Shown: piece by piece, positions 1 through 11,899 of the stretch
Position numbering within the stretch: position 1 is the stretch's first letter
Layout of the letters: every line of letters begins with the position of its first letter
NCBI GenBank assembly: GCA_012064415.1
Contig: SSNU01000078.1
Location: 22,871-86,870, forward strand
Direction: 5' to 3'
DNA from: Gyrodactylus bullatarudis
Lineage: Eukaryota; Platyhelminthes; Monogenea; Gyrodactylidea; Gyrodactylidae
DNA: 64,000 nucleotides
Translations under genes and position numbers: made by a program
Notes under the pieces: model-generated
The model's input: only the letters and a program-made list of their open reading frames with translations
What the model was told of the DNA's origin: nothing
Database searches by the model: none

Positions 1-419
1 AATATTGAGTCAATCGAATAGTTAACATTTCTAATCGAATGGTTCGACTTACTATGATCCTAAATAACAACTTTTGATCATTCTCTTGGAATTTCTACAA
101 AGAAGTTCAAAAACATATGGATTTAGCATTTTTCTCAAAAGTTCTTTTCCCGAATTATTGCTGAAAAGAAAATGAGATTTTTGTATTTCGACCAAGTTCA
201 AGTTGAGTTTTTGAAAACGCCAATGATGTTATTTTCCAGACTCTCTTAACTCTCGAATGACAAATTATATTTTTTTCATGAACGACAAATGGGGATGTAT
301 ACACCCCCAGATTATAAAATATTGAAGATTATAGTTTTATAAAGATTTAAAACCGGAAAATAATCAAATTTAATTTATTTTCATAATTAATATGAAGAAC
401 TAAAACTATATAAGTATTA

Positions 420-1226
420 TCATTTATAGCATGTCTCACAAACAATGGCATAATGATTTTTACAACGATAGCAATTGCATTTTTAGCATTTGTTGTACCC
501 AGTTTTATCATTGTTTCTTGGGCATATGGAACATCTCTTCTTGCCCATTATGAGTCTAGGCATCTTCGACGGTGGCTCTGAGTATGCAGATTGATCCAGT
601 AAATTGGAGGCTTCGCGTTTCCTGATTCTCTCCTTCATCAAACTATGGAACAATTCTTTGAGAAAGATTATGCGAGAAATTTTCCCGTTAGATTCTAAGA
701 AACGAGGATTTTTCATACAATTAAGTACATATGAGTTATAAGCAGCAATGTCAATCATATTCCAAAATAGTGCCATCGGCCATCTTCTGGTTGATCTTTT
801 ACAGCTGTAATTACTCACTAGCTGATCCAAGCAGTAAACACCACTCTTAGTCGAATTGTAATATTCTATAATTTCAGGTTTCTTTCCACTGTCGTCAATC
901 TCTTCATGTAAACTGGATAGCAAAACCACAGGGCGGTTCTTCTTATGTACGTATCTTAGAAGAACATTATGATCATTATAGAGGTACTGAATTGTTTCTG
1001 GCTCTATCTTTTTGTCACAAAAATCTTGCGGAAGGAATTTTCTTGAAATTCTACGAGTGCCAACGAGGGATGTTTTATTATCCTTCAAATAGTTAGAAAG
1101 CTGAAAAGACGCGAAGAAATTGTCACAAATAATTGTCCTTCCATTTTGCAAAAACGGCTCAGATAGTTGTTTTACTACTCGCAGGCCTTGGTTAGTTTCT
1201 GCTTTGATTTCTTTACCAATACATAT
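420..1226 (-). pseudogene. piggyBac-type transposase, C-terminal half (inactivated)
   Basis: Reads on the minus strand as the middle and end of a piggyBac/DDE transposase: LICIGKEIKAETNQGL, then TIICDNFFASFQLSNYL carrying the second catalytic Asp, then RRWPMALFWNMIDIAAYNSY, and a C-terminal cysteine-rich domain. Two lesions are visible. The family motif G-G-V-D-x-L-D-Q reads SGVYCLDQ, so the expected catalytic Asp is Tyr (codon at 834-836, one base from GAC). A TAA at 483-485 cuts the zinc-binding domain after GYNKC; beyond it the same frame still encodes KCNCYRCKNHYAIVCETCYK up to a TGA at 420-422. The first half of the DDE domain lies at 2021-2244, separated by the foldback insertion. It cannot be a working transposase as it stands. 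Confidence 0.85.
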
Positions 1227-1445
1227 AAGTGATGTCATCGTAAGTGATGTTTTATCATATTACTGGAGATTCGGTTTTGTGCGGGAAAAATCTAGGGTGG
1301 CAATTCAAATCACGAAAACTAATTTTTGTAATTTATAGTAACTTGAAGACATATCAAACTATAATTTTGATAGTTTTGGTATTTTTATCAAATTTTCTAT
1401 CATGATTCATCTGACCCGAGCGATATTTAAATTTCATCTACCTCT

Positions 1446-1947
1446 AACATATATTAGACTTGGACGAAATTTTGCAAAATTACTTAAATCACCCATCGAT
1501 ATGCAAAAAATTATTTCCAAGTATTTAAATATAATCCCACCAAATTTCGCTTCAAAATACCTTTCCATGCTTCTGGATTAAGATAAAAATTTTTTTAAAA
1601 GTTTTTAAATTTAAAACGTTTTTTATTGTTTTATATATTTATAATTTTAACTTAAATTCATATTATTTCTTTACATAAAGTTGTAAAAGTGACTTAAATC
1701 CTATTAAAATAGTTTTTTCAATAGCTCTAAACGAAATTTCTCTTATTTTTCATGAATATTACAATTTTGATACGTTTTAAATTTAAAAATTTTCACAATT
1801 TTGTTTATCTTATTCCAGAAGCATGGAAAGGTATTTGAAGCGAAATTTGGTGGGATTATATTTAAATACTTGGAAATAATTTTTTGCATATCGATGGGTG
1901 ATTTAAGTAATTTTGCAAAATTTCGTCCAAGTCTAATATATGTATTG
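1446..1947. repeat. Long foldback (inverted) repeat inside the piggyBac gene
   Basis: About 180 bp at 1446-1627 reappear almost perfectly in reverse complement at 1767-1947, with a spacer of about 140 bp of AT-rich DNA. The outer ends read TATATTAGACTTGGACG on each side. The same terminus is seen at 2022-2035, where piggyBac coding sequence stops after NADIY, so the element seems to have inserted there. Partial, diverged copies of the arm occur at 3482-3540 and about 42147-42195, so it is a dispersed element and not a local hairpin. It has no coding capacity: a MITE-like or foldback transposon. Confidence 0.8.
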
Positions 1948-2020
1948 GTAAAGAAATCAAAGCAGAAACTAACCAAGGCCTGCGAGTAGTAAAACAACTA
2001 TCTGAGCCGTTTTTGCAAAA
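1938..2020 (+). pseudogene. Inverted duplicate of a piggyBac coding segment
   Basis: On the plus strand this stretch encodes ICIGKEIKAETNQGLRVVKQ and a few more residues, the same peptide found on the minus strand at about 1145-1226. So an ~80-bp piece of transposase exists twice in opposite orientations around the foldback element. Recombination between the foldback arms, or gap repair after insertion, would explain it. Confidence 0.75.
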
Positions 2021-2244
2021 AGTCTAATATATATCAGCATTGACTAAATAAGAGTTACGAGAGTCGCATGCAGCCCAAATCTTGATTCCATATTTATCCG
2101 GCTTAGACGGAATGTATACCTTGAATGGGCACCGACCACGGAATCCAACTAGTTGCTCATCGATCGTAATTTGATCTGTGGGCTCATGAAGTTTTTGACA
2201 ATTTTGAATAAATTTACTGAAAATGATCCTGAATTTGAATCAGT
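2021..2244 (-). pseudogene. piggyBac-type transposase, first part of DDE domain
   Basis: The minus strand encodes the classical piggyBac block ITIDEQLVGFRGRCPFKVYI followed by PSKPDKYGIKIWAACDSRNS and YLVNADIY, including the first catalytic Asp of the family (TIDEQ). The reading frame ends at a TAG formed at the junction with the foldback sequence (GATATATATTAGAC). Upstream, a TGA precedes FKFRIIFSKFIQNC, so the N-terminal part is missing here. It is one broken gene with the segment at 420-1226. Confidence 0.85.
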
Positions 2245-2844
2245 TTAATTTCAGATTTAACACATTTCAATGTTTTTATAATGCAATGGATGTTTTGAAA
2301 AGTGCAATGCCTAAAGAGAATCCAATTTCCCTGAGAAAAACTACTGTAATCTAATTATTTTTCAAGGAAACTGAATAAATTGTTCATTAAAAATGTTTGA
2401 TAAGTTTCCATCATGTATTAGAAGAATACACACAAAGAGTGGTAAATGTCACTTCCTCATTACAAATTACAAAGTGTCCACATAAAAACAACCGTGCGTA
2501 ACTCCACCTCCCTTTTTTTCTGTATTCTGTGAAAAATATGTTGATGATCATCAAAGCTGTATTAATACAATACTATTGACTACATTGAAATGTTTTTTTG
2601 TCTACAAGTTTAGGACATACTTTAACACAGTCAAATTGGATCAACAGGAAACATTCCTTGTTGTAATAAAATAATAGTATTCATTTACAACTACACTAGA
2701 TGGATTATAAGAATGGACCTCTAAAACAAGTGTTCAACATGATATAATCTGAAATTTTACAAAATTGCTTCATGTTTGCGCGTACCGGTCATTCTAGGTA
2801 ATAATTTCGAATAGTTTAAGTCTACTTGAATAACCACTAGAATT

Positions 2845-3210
2845 TGCTTTTTTTTCCAAAATACTCAATATTTTTCTTTGGAAACAATTCATTTTTCGAA
2901 TTACATAATAAAATAAACCAATAAGTTGTGGAAATTTAAAAAAATTTCTGAAAAAATTCAATTTGACTAAAATTAGGCCGTCTTTTAAATTTCGAAAATG
3001 CACCAAATTTCCACTTTTTCAACTTTTGAACCAAAATTTTTTATCAATTTCAAAGATTTGAAGCAATTAAATGCAGATATCCGAGACCAACATTATACGA
3101 AGAAAATTCTCAAACGGAAAATGAATTTTTTCTGAATTTATTCGAAAGAAAAATATTGAGTATTTTGGAAAAAAATCAAATTCTCATCCTTATGTCAACT
3201 AGGTTTAGGT
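2845..3210. repeat. Foldback MITE-like element (family A)
   Basis: TTCCAAAATACTCAATATTT at about 2856 returns as its reverse complement at about 3150, and the right end reads TCTCATCCTTATGTCAACTAGG, the terminus shared by the family-A copies at 9425, 25825 and 41490. The centre resembles 30290-30470 and 39055-39630. Non-coding. Confidence 0.6.
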
Positions 3211-3481
3211 AGGTTCTAAGTACTAAGAATATACTCGATGAGAGTATATTTTGTTACTTTCACAAGAAAGTTAGATTGATGAAGTTAAATGATGTCAAGG
3301 CAGAGTTTGAACTAGCTGAATTTGTGTCATAGCTGCAACTAACAAGCTGGTTCCGACTAATTTACCAGGTTCTTATTCGCTTGAGAAAACGTTTTTTCTG
3401 ATATACATTAGATCATTTAATAGTCATTATATGAAAAAATCTTTTCTTTCCCTATATGGAGGAATGGTGTTAGAATACTTT

Positions 3482-3540
3482 TTATCATATCGATAGAGGA
3501 TTTTAGTAATTTTGGAAAATTTCATCTTGGTCTAGCCTGG
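3482..3540. repeat. Diverged copy of the 1446-1947 foldback arm
   Basis: The stretch around ATATCGATAGAGGATTTTAGTAAT and the following TTTTGGAAAATTTC matches, with substitutions, the arm at 1890-1945 (CGATGGGTGATTTAAGTAAT). It shows the foldback is dispersed. Confidence 0.5.
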
Positions 3541-6500
3541 ATTACCAAAATACCCAAGTCACAAGATGTTTCCCTAGAATAAATTCTGAATTCTTTAATC
3601 CGGTGAAAATCATTACCATACTTTTTAGAATCAAAATTTGGGACTCCAAGTATTAACGCATATCGTTCAACTCTATTATAGTGTACTTGGTGATTTTTAT
3701 CTTTTCCAAAGTCTCACGATCTATCAGACATTTGACTAGTAGAATACAAAAATAACCCGAATATAGACAAATCACAGTACATCAGTTTTCCATCGACAGA
3801 GATAAAAGAAAACTCTTTTTCAAAGTTCAACTTATTCGAATGGGTTTTTTATCAAGTTTTCTATTATTGAGACAAAATTATTGTCCATCAAGACTTATGC
3901 CTATTTTTTATTTTAGTTAGAAATCTTAGTTCGATCAAATAAGATCAGTGAAATTCTCAATTTTTCCATCAAGAATTCGAATATTGTGGAAATTTTTTAG
4001 GAATCCAAATTATGATTCCACCGCTTGACAGAAAAAGTCTCCAAAAAAAAGATGAGATGTTTGCCAACATCGGTTTTGAGTTGAGTTTTTCGGGCATACT
4101 CACCAGTGTGATACATGTCATATGAATATAAAATTTCAAACATTGAATCAGAGAATCATTTGTTTTTGCCCTATTCTTTCTTTATTTAAAAATATGGTCA
4201 TATTTAAAATTTCGATTTGTCACCAAATTCATATTTTTTTGAACTTTGAGCTGAAAAATTGTATGGATTATAGAGTCGGGAATGTTCAGATCAAGCCAAT
4301 CAGGATTAGAATTGGCTAAAGATCCCGGAGATTGCCATTAATTTTTTGACAGATCCACCATTTTCGAGGGAATTTGAATTATCGAAACTTCAATGATTTT
4401 CAAGTATTGAAAATGATCAAGAAATCGAAATTCAAAATGATAAGAAGGTGGTGAAGCACTAGAAAAGGCTTAGCAAAATTAATTTTCCTCTCTTATCTTG
4501 ATACTAAAAAATTTTAGCTAAAAAAGATCAAAAAAATTCAGATTTCTCAGCTTTATTCTATAATTATTAGAATAATTTCCCTTTTACGTAGACAAAACCT
4601 CTATTTCATTAATCTATTTTTTCTCGTTCATAATATTTTACTTTTGAATTGGAAAAAACTTCAATCGGCAATAAAGGCGCATGTATTTCATTGAGATTAA
4701 GGTAAGAAACATTATCAGTTTTTGAATGTAAATTTTGTTGAACTTGCATTTGCCCTGGTTTACAATTCAGTCTGCTAGTTAAAGGGGATCAAAATGTCGG
4801 TTTATGAGTTAAATTAACAGCCCTGATAGAAAGAACATGGCCAAATATACTTGTATGCGAAAGAAAAGATGATGATTAAGTTTTTGATTCATTTGAAAAA
4901 AACTATTCCTATTGCATTCCATGTAAATTCACAGTAGGAGAAAGCAATTTGTTCATTCCCTCTCCACTTTGAATAATGAAGATTCGCCAGTGTTTACAAA
5001 AAACACCCATGTTAAATTTCTGGAATGCAAGTTGGAGAAATACTACTATTAAAGACATTATAACCCTTGTCCAAAATACATAATACCTTGTTCCTCATGA
5101 TCTCTAGGAATGACTATGCAATACATTATTTAATAATAATATCAATATTACATGTTTCTAGAAAGTGTATATAACCCCTGGAATAGTTCACATTGTTCCA
5201 AGTGGGATAATCATCAAATTAAATGTAATTATCATTTACAAACTCTAAATAGTCAAGCAATACAACTATTTATTAAATATCAAACACAAAATAAAAAGAA
5301 GTACAGTGGTGCAATCACACGAAATACGAAGAACATTTAAAACTCTGAATGAATCATCGACAAAGTTAATGGAATTTCGAATTGAAATGCTTAAGATTTG
5401 AAGCGATAAGATACAAACATTTGGGATCGACAATAGGCAGATGATTCGAATCTAGTCCCTGAAATTCAGAGAAATTCTTGATTATCAGGCAAAAAAAGAA
5501 TTTAGACGAAGTTACATTGTTTACTAAACAATTTTTAGCCATTCAAAAGCGAAAGGGGTCTGACTACTTACATGTGAACTTTGTTATTCTTGGGATTTTT
5601 TCGAATTTTTATTACGTGAACGATTGCGATAATATATACAAAAAATAGCAAGACCTTCAGTAGAAAAATATTTCGATGAACTGAAAAATTTTCTCGATCA
5701 CGTCAGATATTTTAGGAGTCAAAAAATCTTGGATTTAGATAATGTTTTTATGCGTCACTAGTAGATACTCAAAAAATATTCCCTCTGTTTTGAAAACCAT
5801 TTTAAAAAATTTAGTAATTTTGACGTTGTAATATAAAATCAAGATCAATTGAATTTTCCGAGTTTTATTCTATGTTTACTTGAAAGGTTTCTTCGGTTAA
5901 TTCACGATGTAATGTAATAAAATAATACTTAAAAATTTAAACACATAATTTTTTAAATATTTATTAAGTTTCAATTAATAAAGAAAGTTGTAACATAAAT
6001 CGGTATTGAATCCGAAATGATTGACAACTAGCATTTTCCCCTTCTAAAAGATGCCTTTGTCACATGAGAATTAGAACTGGTGTGGTGTTTATTTCCAAGT
6101 CAATCCAGACCAGTTCAATCTATTCTCTCTTTTAAAAACTGAGTGTAGAGATTTCCTTTTAAACGAACTTTATCCCCTAAACTTGATAAATAAAATTAAT
6201 GTTTGACTTTAGTTTTTTTAATGTTTTATTATTACTTTAAAAATAACTGAGATAAGAAAGATTTTCAAGATGTTTCTCTAAAAATTAAGTAATCTTCATT
6301 AATTTTAGATGATAAATAAACAATTACGTTTCGTTGATCACCCCAAGTGATCACTGATTAAGATTCCAAATCAAAATTGTTTATCTGCCCTGATGAGAGA
6401 TATAATTATTTTGGAGCCATTGTGTGACCTTTTTGTATAAATGTTTATTTAATCATGACATTAACATTTAGTTTTTGCCAACCAATTCTTCAATTAGGAT

Positions 6501-7390
6501 CTTTTCCTAACCTTGAGATTGAATTTGATAAATGACAGATCTCTATGAATAAATAAAAATAAAGATGGATCGTCTTCACTATGAAAATTAATTGATAATA
6601 AGTTTTTTCACATTCAGAAATGCAATAGAAACTTCCTTAAACTTATTCATTAGTTTTCATATGTAAATGGCACTCATAAGCTCTCTTTAAAATTACATGC
6701 ATCTTCATTTGAAATGAACAGTCAACCACTCATAAACCTAAATTTTCCTGCCTTTACATGTTATTATATACATTTCAGTAGGAATAGATCAAGAATAGTT
6801 CAAATTGAGTTTCGGTTCCGACTGTATTTAAATATTGCAGGTTAAATAAAAGATGATTATAGTCCCTCCGGAATTTTCAATACAAAAATAGCATCGAGGT
6901 CTTTTACATTCAATGTATTCAGAATTTTAAATCTTTCAAAATTAAATTAAATTTTGTACAATAGAGATTATTGTAAAAAAATTTTTTGTTTATATATCTT
7001 GAAACTTTCAAGTTGAATGTCTAAATATCAATTTTAAATAATGTAGTTACTTTAAAGTAGTTTAGACAATTAAAATAGAAATCGTTTTAACAAAGATAAC
7101 GATTTATTCAAAAGATTTCTTCGTCGCTTTTGAATAGTGTCATAACAAACACCTATCATCAACTCTTTTACGGAAATGCAAGAGAAGTTGAAGATGTTAT
7201 ACCCTCGAATCGGATAAAAGGATCTCAAAATGCAAAAAGATTTTTTGAAAAAATGGAGATTTAATGTATATTTCAAGGTTAAGGGTTAACCCATGAATGA
7301 GAAATGGGGTTTATATACCTCCTATCACTTTCACATCACATTTTTAGAAAGACATTATTTGAAAGACTTTACTTTTATTATTTCATTGAC
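3541..7390. other. Gene-free AT-rich stretch
   Basis: I see no open frame with coding character or recognisable domain. About 4195-4465 resembles the family-A foldback interior (compare 8870-9120: a block with TTTGAACTTTGAGCTGAAAA and a block with TTTTCAAGTATTGAAAATGATC). The rest looks like decayed intergenic DNA. Confidence 0.5.
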
Positions 7391-7392
7391 AA

Positions 7393-7710
7393 TAAGTAAA
7401 GAGGAACACAGTGCGCTCTCTAGAAAAATTTTTTCTAATATTTTCAGCGATGATGATCTTTCAGATGTATCCTCACAAGATGAAGACCATATTCTTCAAG
7501 AGACAAGCTCCACCGACGAAGAAAATGATTTTGACGTTTCAATGAGCTTTCATAAATCAAAATGTGGCAGCTTTGAATTTACAAACATCAAGCCCTGTCG
7601 AACAAAGCCACTAGCTCGTAATATATTCACAGTCAAGCCAGGTCTACTTTCTAAGACAGAAATTTTTCTTCATCTGATAAATTTAGAGATGATGGAAATC
7701 CAGTCACTTA
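7393..7710 (+). pseudogene. piggyBac N-terminal region remnant
   Basis: The open frame has an acidic stretch (SDDDLSDVSSQDEDHILQ then ETSSTDEENDFDVS) followed by KPLARNIFTVKPGLLSKTE and a hydrophobic helix IFLHLINLEMMEI. That order, an acidic N-terminus then an 'aRNI..kPG...kt' block and a helix, is typical of the region ahead of the DDE domain in piggyBac transposases. Nothing of the catalytic domain follows, and the frame ends soon after. It may belong to the same broken family as 420-2244, in the opposite orientation. Assignment rests on pattern only. Confidence 0.45.
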
Positions 7711-8720
7711 AAAAATTTGATAAGTGACAAAATTTTCCGAAAACTTCTCAAAAAACCTAATAATAAATAAAACACCTAAAAAATACATTTTTCTTTTGTT
7801 TTTCATTCATACCAGAAAATGGTTCATTATATTTTCCAATAAATATTTTGAAGCTTTTATCATTAAAAACATAATAAAATTGTCAACGTCAAACAAAAAT
7901 TTTGAGGATAGGCAATAATTCAAAGTGGAAATGGTTTTATTCATTTTCCATTTTGATAAAAACGCAATTTAAAAATTTTGGTATCAATAGTCATCTTTTA
8001 ATCTGTCAAATTGCAAAAGTAGAGATTCCCCATTTAAATGTATTTTATGACTGGAAAGAACTTATGGCAGTGTCTTTATGGTAAATTAGACTTGAGCCAT
8101 TATAGACCATGGCTAGAATTGTGCAAATATTTCAGTTTTGAAACTTCGAAAAATTATACTCCAATATTTTTCAAGAAAAACGCCATTGTTAGCTACTGGT
8201 AAATGCTCGAAAAGAAAACAGGCCTTTTCAAGTTAATTTTATGAATTTGTGATCTTTCTTTTTTTAGGTAGAAAAACAAATGACAAAGAGCTTCACAATT
8301 TTGAAAATCGTTCGAGACCTGTCCCAAACCACAGTCACTCTGTCTTAAGTCCAAAGAGTTATCAATTTGATGTGATATTAAAAAAGGGAAATGATGAACG
8401 AGTAAAACATTTACCCAATTGAATTGCTGTCATGTAAATATCTTGAATGAAAACTGTTGTTATTCAAGATTATATAGTATATAACCAATAAAAGTGAAAT
8501 ATCAACAACTTTTCCCAAAACATTGATACACAGAAACACAGACTGTAAATCAATGATTTAATCCGATTCATCTTTATATCAACTGTTTCTCTGCAAAAGA
8601 ATCATACTTTTCTTAAAAAATGGGTTTCTAACTTCTCCATGAGATTCAGAGGGTGACGAAAACCAAGATATAGTAACATTAAATGTTGTGGTAATCGTGA
8701 AGCAGCTGGTAAGAATTTTT
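7711..8720. other. Gene-free stretch
   Basis: No recognisable gene, RNA or repeat structure beyond AT-rich intergenic sequence. Confidence 0.5.
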
Positions 8721-8729
8721 TACGCTAAA

Positions 8730-9425
8730 AGGCAAATATGAAACTAGAATTCATGTGTATGAAAAACGCGTTGTGCAATTGATTGTGCATCAATTGAAAA
8801 TTTTCAGTAGTTTTCCTCTTAAAAAAATAGAACAAGTTTTTATTTTTCATAGATTTAAAGGCAAAATAATCAGCCCATCAGATCACAAAATTCCCATTTT
8901 TTTGAACTTTGAGTTGAAAATTTTTGTCCATTTCAATGTGAAAGAGTGATCAAAATTTGATTTTTAGGATCACAATAAGACAAAACACCGTTAATCATCA
9001 TAAAAATTTTGATAAATTCGTCATTTTTCTGGGATCTTGAAATATCAAATTTCATCGACTTTCAAGTAGGGAAAATGATGAAAAAATCAAATTTTGATTT
9101 TGCCATGATTATGGGGTGATTCTTAAAACCAGATTCAGCATATTTAATTTCTTTGACTAATTGTGATCCTAAGAATTAACTTTTGATCACTCTCTTACAT
9201 TGAAATCAATAAAAAATTTCAACTCAAAGTTCGAAAAATTAGGAATTTGGCGCTACTTCAAGATTTCAAATTTGCCGTATTTTCCTTAAAAATTGTTTTT
9301 TTCTAAATTTTTTTTCTCCATGTCGTGAAAGAGGGCCTCATGATCTAGATTCCAAAAAATCTTGAAAAAATTGAGAATTTTGTAAAAACCATAAATTCCC
9401 ATCTTCATATTAACTAGGTGTAGTT
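8730..9425. repeat. Foldback MITE-like element (family A)
   Basis: Arms at about 8870-8965 and 9160-9255 are reverse complements of each other (TTTTTGAACTTTGAGTTGAA against TTCAACTCAAAGTTCGAAAA). The right end CCCATCTTCATATTAACTAGG matches the copy at 25385-25825. The left end is diverged, so the left border is approximate. The interior block with CATCGACTTTCAAGTAGGGA is shared with 32040-32090. Confidence 0.65.
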
Positions 9426-9732
9426 CAATAACTAATAACGATTTAAAATTAAAAAATACATGGTATAGATCAGGTTTGACTATTTAGTTTTAATAATTCT
9501 AACTAGTCGAATGAATAAAAGGCTTTTAGTGAAGATTCCGGTAAATTGTTTGAAATCAAAATAGACAAAACTCAATCATAGTAGTAATAAGCAAATATTT
9601 ACATGAAATATTTATACGAACAGTGCACTAAAACTTTTCTTGTAATGTTTTGTTATTAATTTCTCTGATAGTTGCATTCATTAACTCAATTCTTCTATGC
9701 AGAGAATATAGTTTTTGATTTTAACATTGAAT

Positions 9733-10325
9733 CGAGTAGTAGTTGTCAAGAGACCTGTTCGATGTAGATTGAGCAAAAGCAAGTATGGTTTACTAAATAA
9801 CCTGATTTATTACAAAATTAATTTAGATGTAATTTCTAAACATCCTGATTTTAAGAATCAAATTTTTGTTCAAAAGATAATGATAATAATTGGCTATAAA
9901 ACAAGTATAACGTATACACAAAATAAATCTAGAAATTACAAATAGTAGTTTTTAAAAAAGTTCATTTGGGATTTTTTCAAAAGAGAAATTGGAAATCTGT
10001 ATTAAGAATTGATACCTTAAAGAGTTGAGGGTGATCTTCATTCTTACTAAGGTTGTATTCTTTGTCAAGATCGAGTAACGAGAGTTATTGCGAGTTAGAT
10101 AGGGAGATCTGGACTGGCCTGAGAGTTGGAGACATAGTTTGATGATGGCTGCAGTAAGTCGGAGCCAAAGAGGGGTAAGGTTGGCCTTATGAGGAGGTGA
10201 CTTGTAGCTTTGAGGGCCTAAGCAACTGCAGAGCATGACATTGAATTCACTCAAGGGCTTCGAATCAAGTTGTAGTTTTCAAGAGACCTGTTCGATCTAG
10301 ATTGACCGAAAGCAATTATGGTTAA
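9733..10325. repeat. Direct duplication flanking a LINE scrap
   Basis: A ~60-bp sequence around CAAGAGACCTGTTCGATGTA (9733-9795) recurs in the same orientation at about 10262-10325 with few differences (CAAGAGACCTGTTCGATCTA), and similarity continues for some bases (AAAATTAATTTAG). The intervening DNA is LINE 3'-end sequence. It could be an old target-site duplication, or part of a larger repeat interrupted by the LINE piece. Confidence 0.6.
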
Positions 10326-10480
10326 TTAGAAAATTAATTTAGGTATTTACAGCATTGATTGATGAGAAAATGGCTGCACGATATTCATGTAAGGGAATGA
10401 TAAAAGTTTTATAGAGTTGAAGTCAAAGATTAGGTTATTTGACAAACTTAATGAAAGATATCGAGCAGGGCAATTGCATA
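9946..10480 (-). pseudogene. LINE reverse transcriptase C-terminal fragment
   Basis: The minus strand encodes CSCLGPQSYKSPPHKANL then TPLWLRLTAAIIKLCLQLSG, a block that also occurs in the fragments at 35382-35696 (SCLGPHSYKKLLEIANMYPL), 30478-30900 and 26178-26600 (LQPLWVRRNAFTVKNF). This 'GPxSYK..PLWLRR' block follows the RT domain in the LINE family represented at 27881-29423 and relatives. Further upstream on the same strand, 10260-10480 gives ARYLSLSLSNNLIF in another frame. Frames are broken; a dead fragment. Confidence 0.6.
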
Positions 10481-10489
10481 TTTAGTTTA

Positions 10490-11177
10490 TTTGCATTATA
10501 GAACTATGATTTTTGATCGATTTAAGGATAATTATTTGGGTGAAATTCTTCGTTAATTCTTAGAGTTAGGTTTTGAAGAAGTCAAAACCATAGATAATTA
10601 TCTATAAAATTATGTTTTATAATTTCTGGATTTTAAAAGTAAATTCTAAGGAAGAAATTCAATGTGATCAAAGTATAATGTGTGAAAGATTTATTGACAC
10701 AGAGAAACGCCAGAAAAGATATATGTTATCAATTCTTTGTGATTGAACCAGTTTTTAACTAGATAAATTTTTCTTCTTGTGAAGGAATTATTTTTCTCTG
10801 TAACCAGATGACAAAGCAAAAGTTTATTCGTTCAATAAAGAGACATTCTTCCCTGGTTTCGATAATTTGTACTTCTTAAAACTAGTTATGATATATCTAC
10901 CTGTAGGGAAGAACTCTTGTAAACTATATATAGATTGGGGTCCAGAGGTTCATAATTTTTTCATGAGAGCATTTTTAGAGAATTCCCAACATTTTCTTGG
11001 CATCCATACATCTCTCTCCATGTTTTCTTGATTTAGGAACTCTTCCAGTTAAGGTGCTTTATAAGTAATCCTAATAGCTAATCTTTTCTGGGTTCTGATT
11101 TGATACTGCACGCGGTTTTTCGTTATAATATTCAAGTTTTTTTCATTTTTCTTTTTAATTCATGACTGTAGCCATCT
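10490..11177. other. Gene-free stretch
   Basis: AT-rich sequence between LINE debris and the gypsy fragment; no open frame with coding character seen. Confidence 0.5.
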
Positions 11178-11179
11178 TC

Positions 11180-11206
11180 TGATATAGATTATGATATTTG
11201 AAAACG
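11180..11206 (+). repeat. 27-bp direct repeat, left copy
   Basis: TGATATAGATTATGATATTT followed by GAAAACG is identical to 13218-13244, and the two copies bracket the gypsy pol fragment exactly. It is far longer than the 4-6-bp target duplications usual for LTR elements. Confidence 0.85.
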
Positions 11207-11899
11207 GAAGATCATGATAGAAATATGGCCGCAGTTCTCAGGAGATTAGAAAGCTACGGTTTCAAAATCAATGAAAGCAAGTCCCAAATTTGCAAAGAAA
11301 AAGTAAAGTACCTAGGATTTGAACTATCAGAGGGAAAGCTAACACCAAGAAAAAATCGCATGGACAAATTGATGAACTTGGACATGCCAAAATCAAAGAA
11401 GGAGCTAAGGCAATTTCTTCCAAAATTGAGGCACTACGGTTGCTTTGTAAAAGGTTTCTCACAACTGGCAGCCCGTTGTTACGAATTACTGAGAGAGGGA
11501 ACACCATGGAACTGGAGCGACGAACACACGGAGAGAATCAAAACAATTCTAAGGGAAATGGCCACAGGAGTAGTAGTGCCCTATGACATTACAAGACAAG
11601 TTTATTTGACCACAGATGCGTCACTCGAAGGCCTGGGATGGATCGTGAGTCACGATTTAGAGATGGAAGAGATAATTTATCTCGGAAGTCGAGTCCTGGG
11701 AAAAGCAGAGAAAAACTCTTATTCTCACATAGAAAGAGAAGCACTAGGAATTGTAGAAGGAGTCAAAAACAGCAGGAAGTTCTTGCTTGGTCGAAAGTTT
11801 ATTGTCCAGACCGATCATCGTCCATTGGAATATGTCTTCGCGAAGTGTTCAAAAACCCCAGTGTCTTCCCGGATCGCAAATTGGCAACAAACAGGGTGA
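11198..11899 (+). pseudogene. Ty3/gypsy pol: RT thumb and RNase H (5'-truncated)
   Basis: The frame opens just after the point where the YxDD motif of reverse transcriptase would lie (YLKTEDHDRN corresponds to the residues following DDIL). It continues through the RT connection (SKSQICKEKVKYLGFELSEG) into RNase H of the Ty3/gypsy type: LTTDASLEGLGWIVS with the first catalytic Asp, SHIEREALGIVEGVKNSRKF with the Glu, and QTDHRPLEYVF with the second Asp. It ends SSRIANWQQTG-stop; about 20 residues normally present between RIANW and ADLLSR are lost and the frame shifts, so RT/RH and integrase are no longer one polyprotein. No start codon context, gag or protease is present. Codon use is less AT-biased than its surroundings, which suggests a recent arrival. 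Confidence 0.85.
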
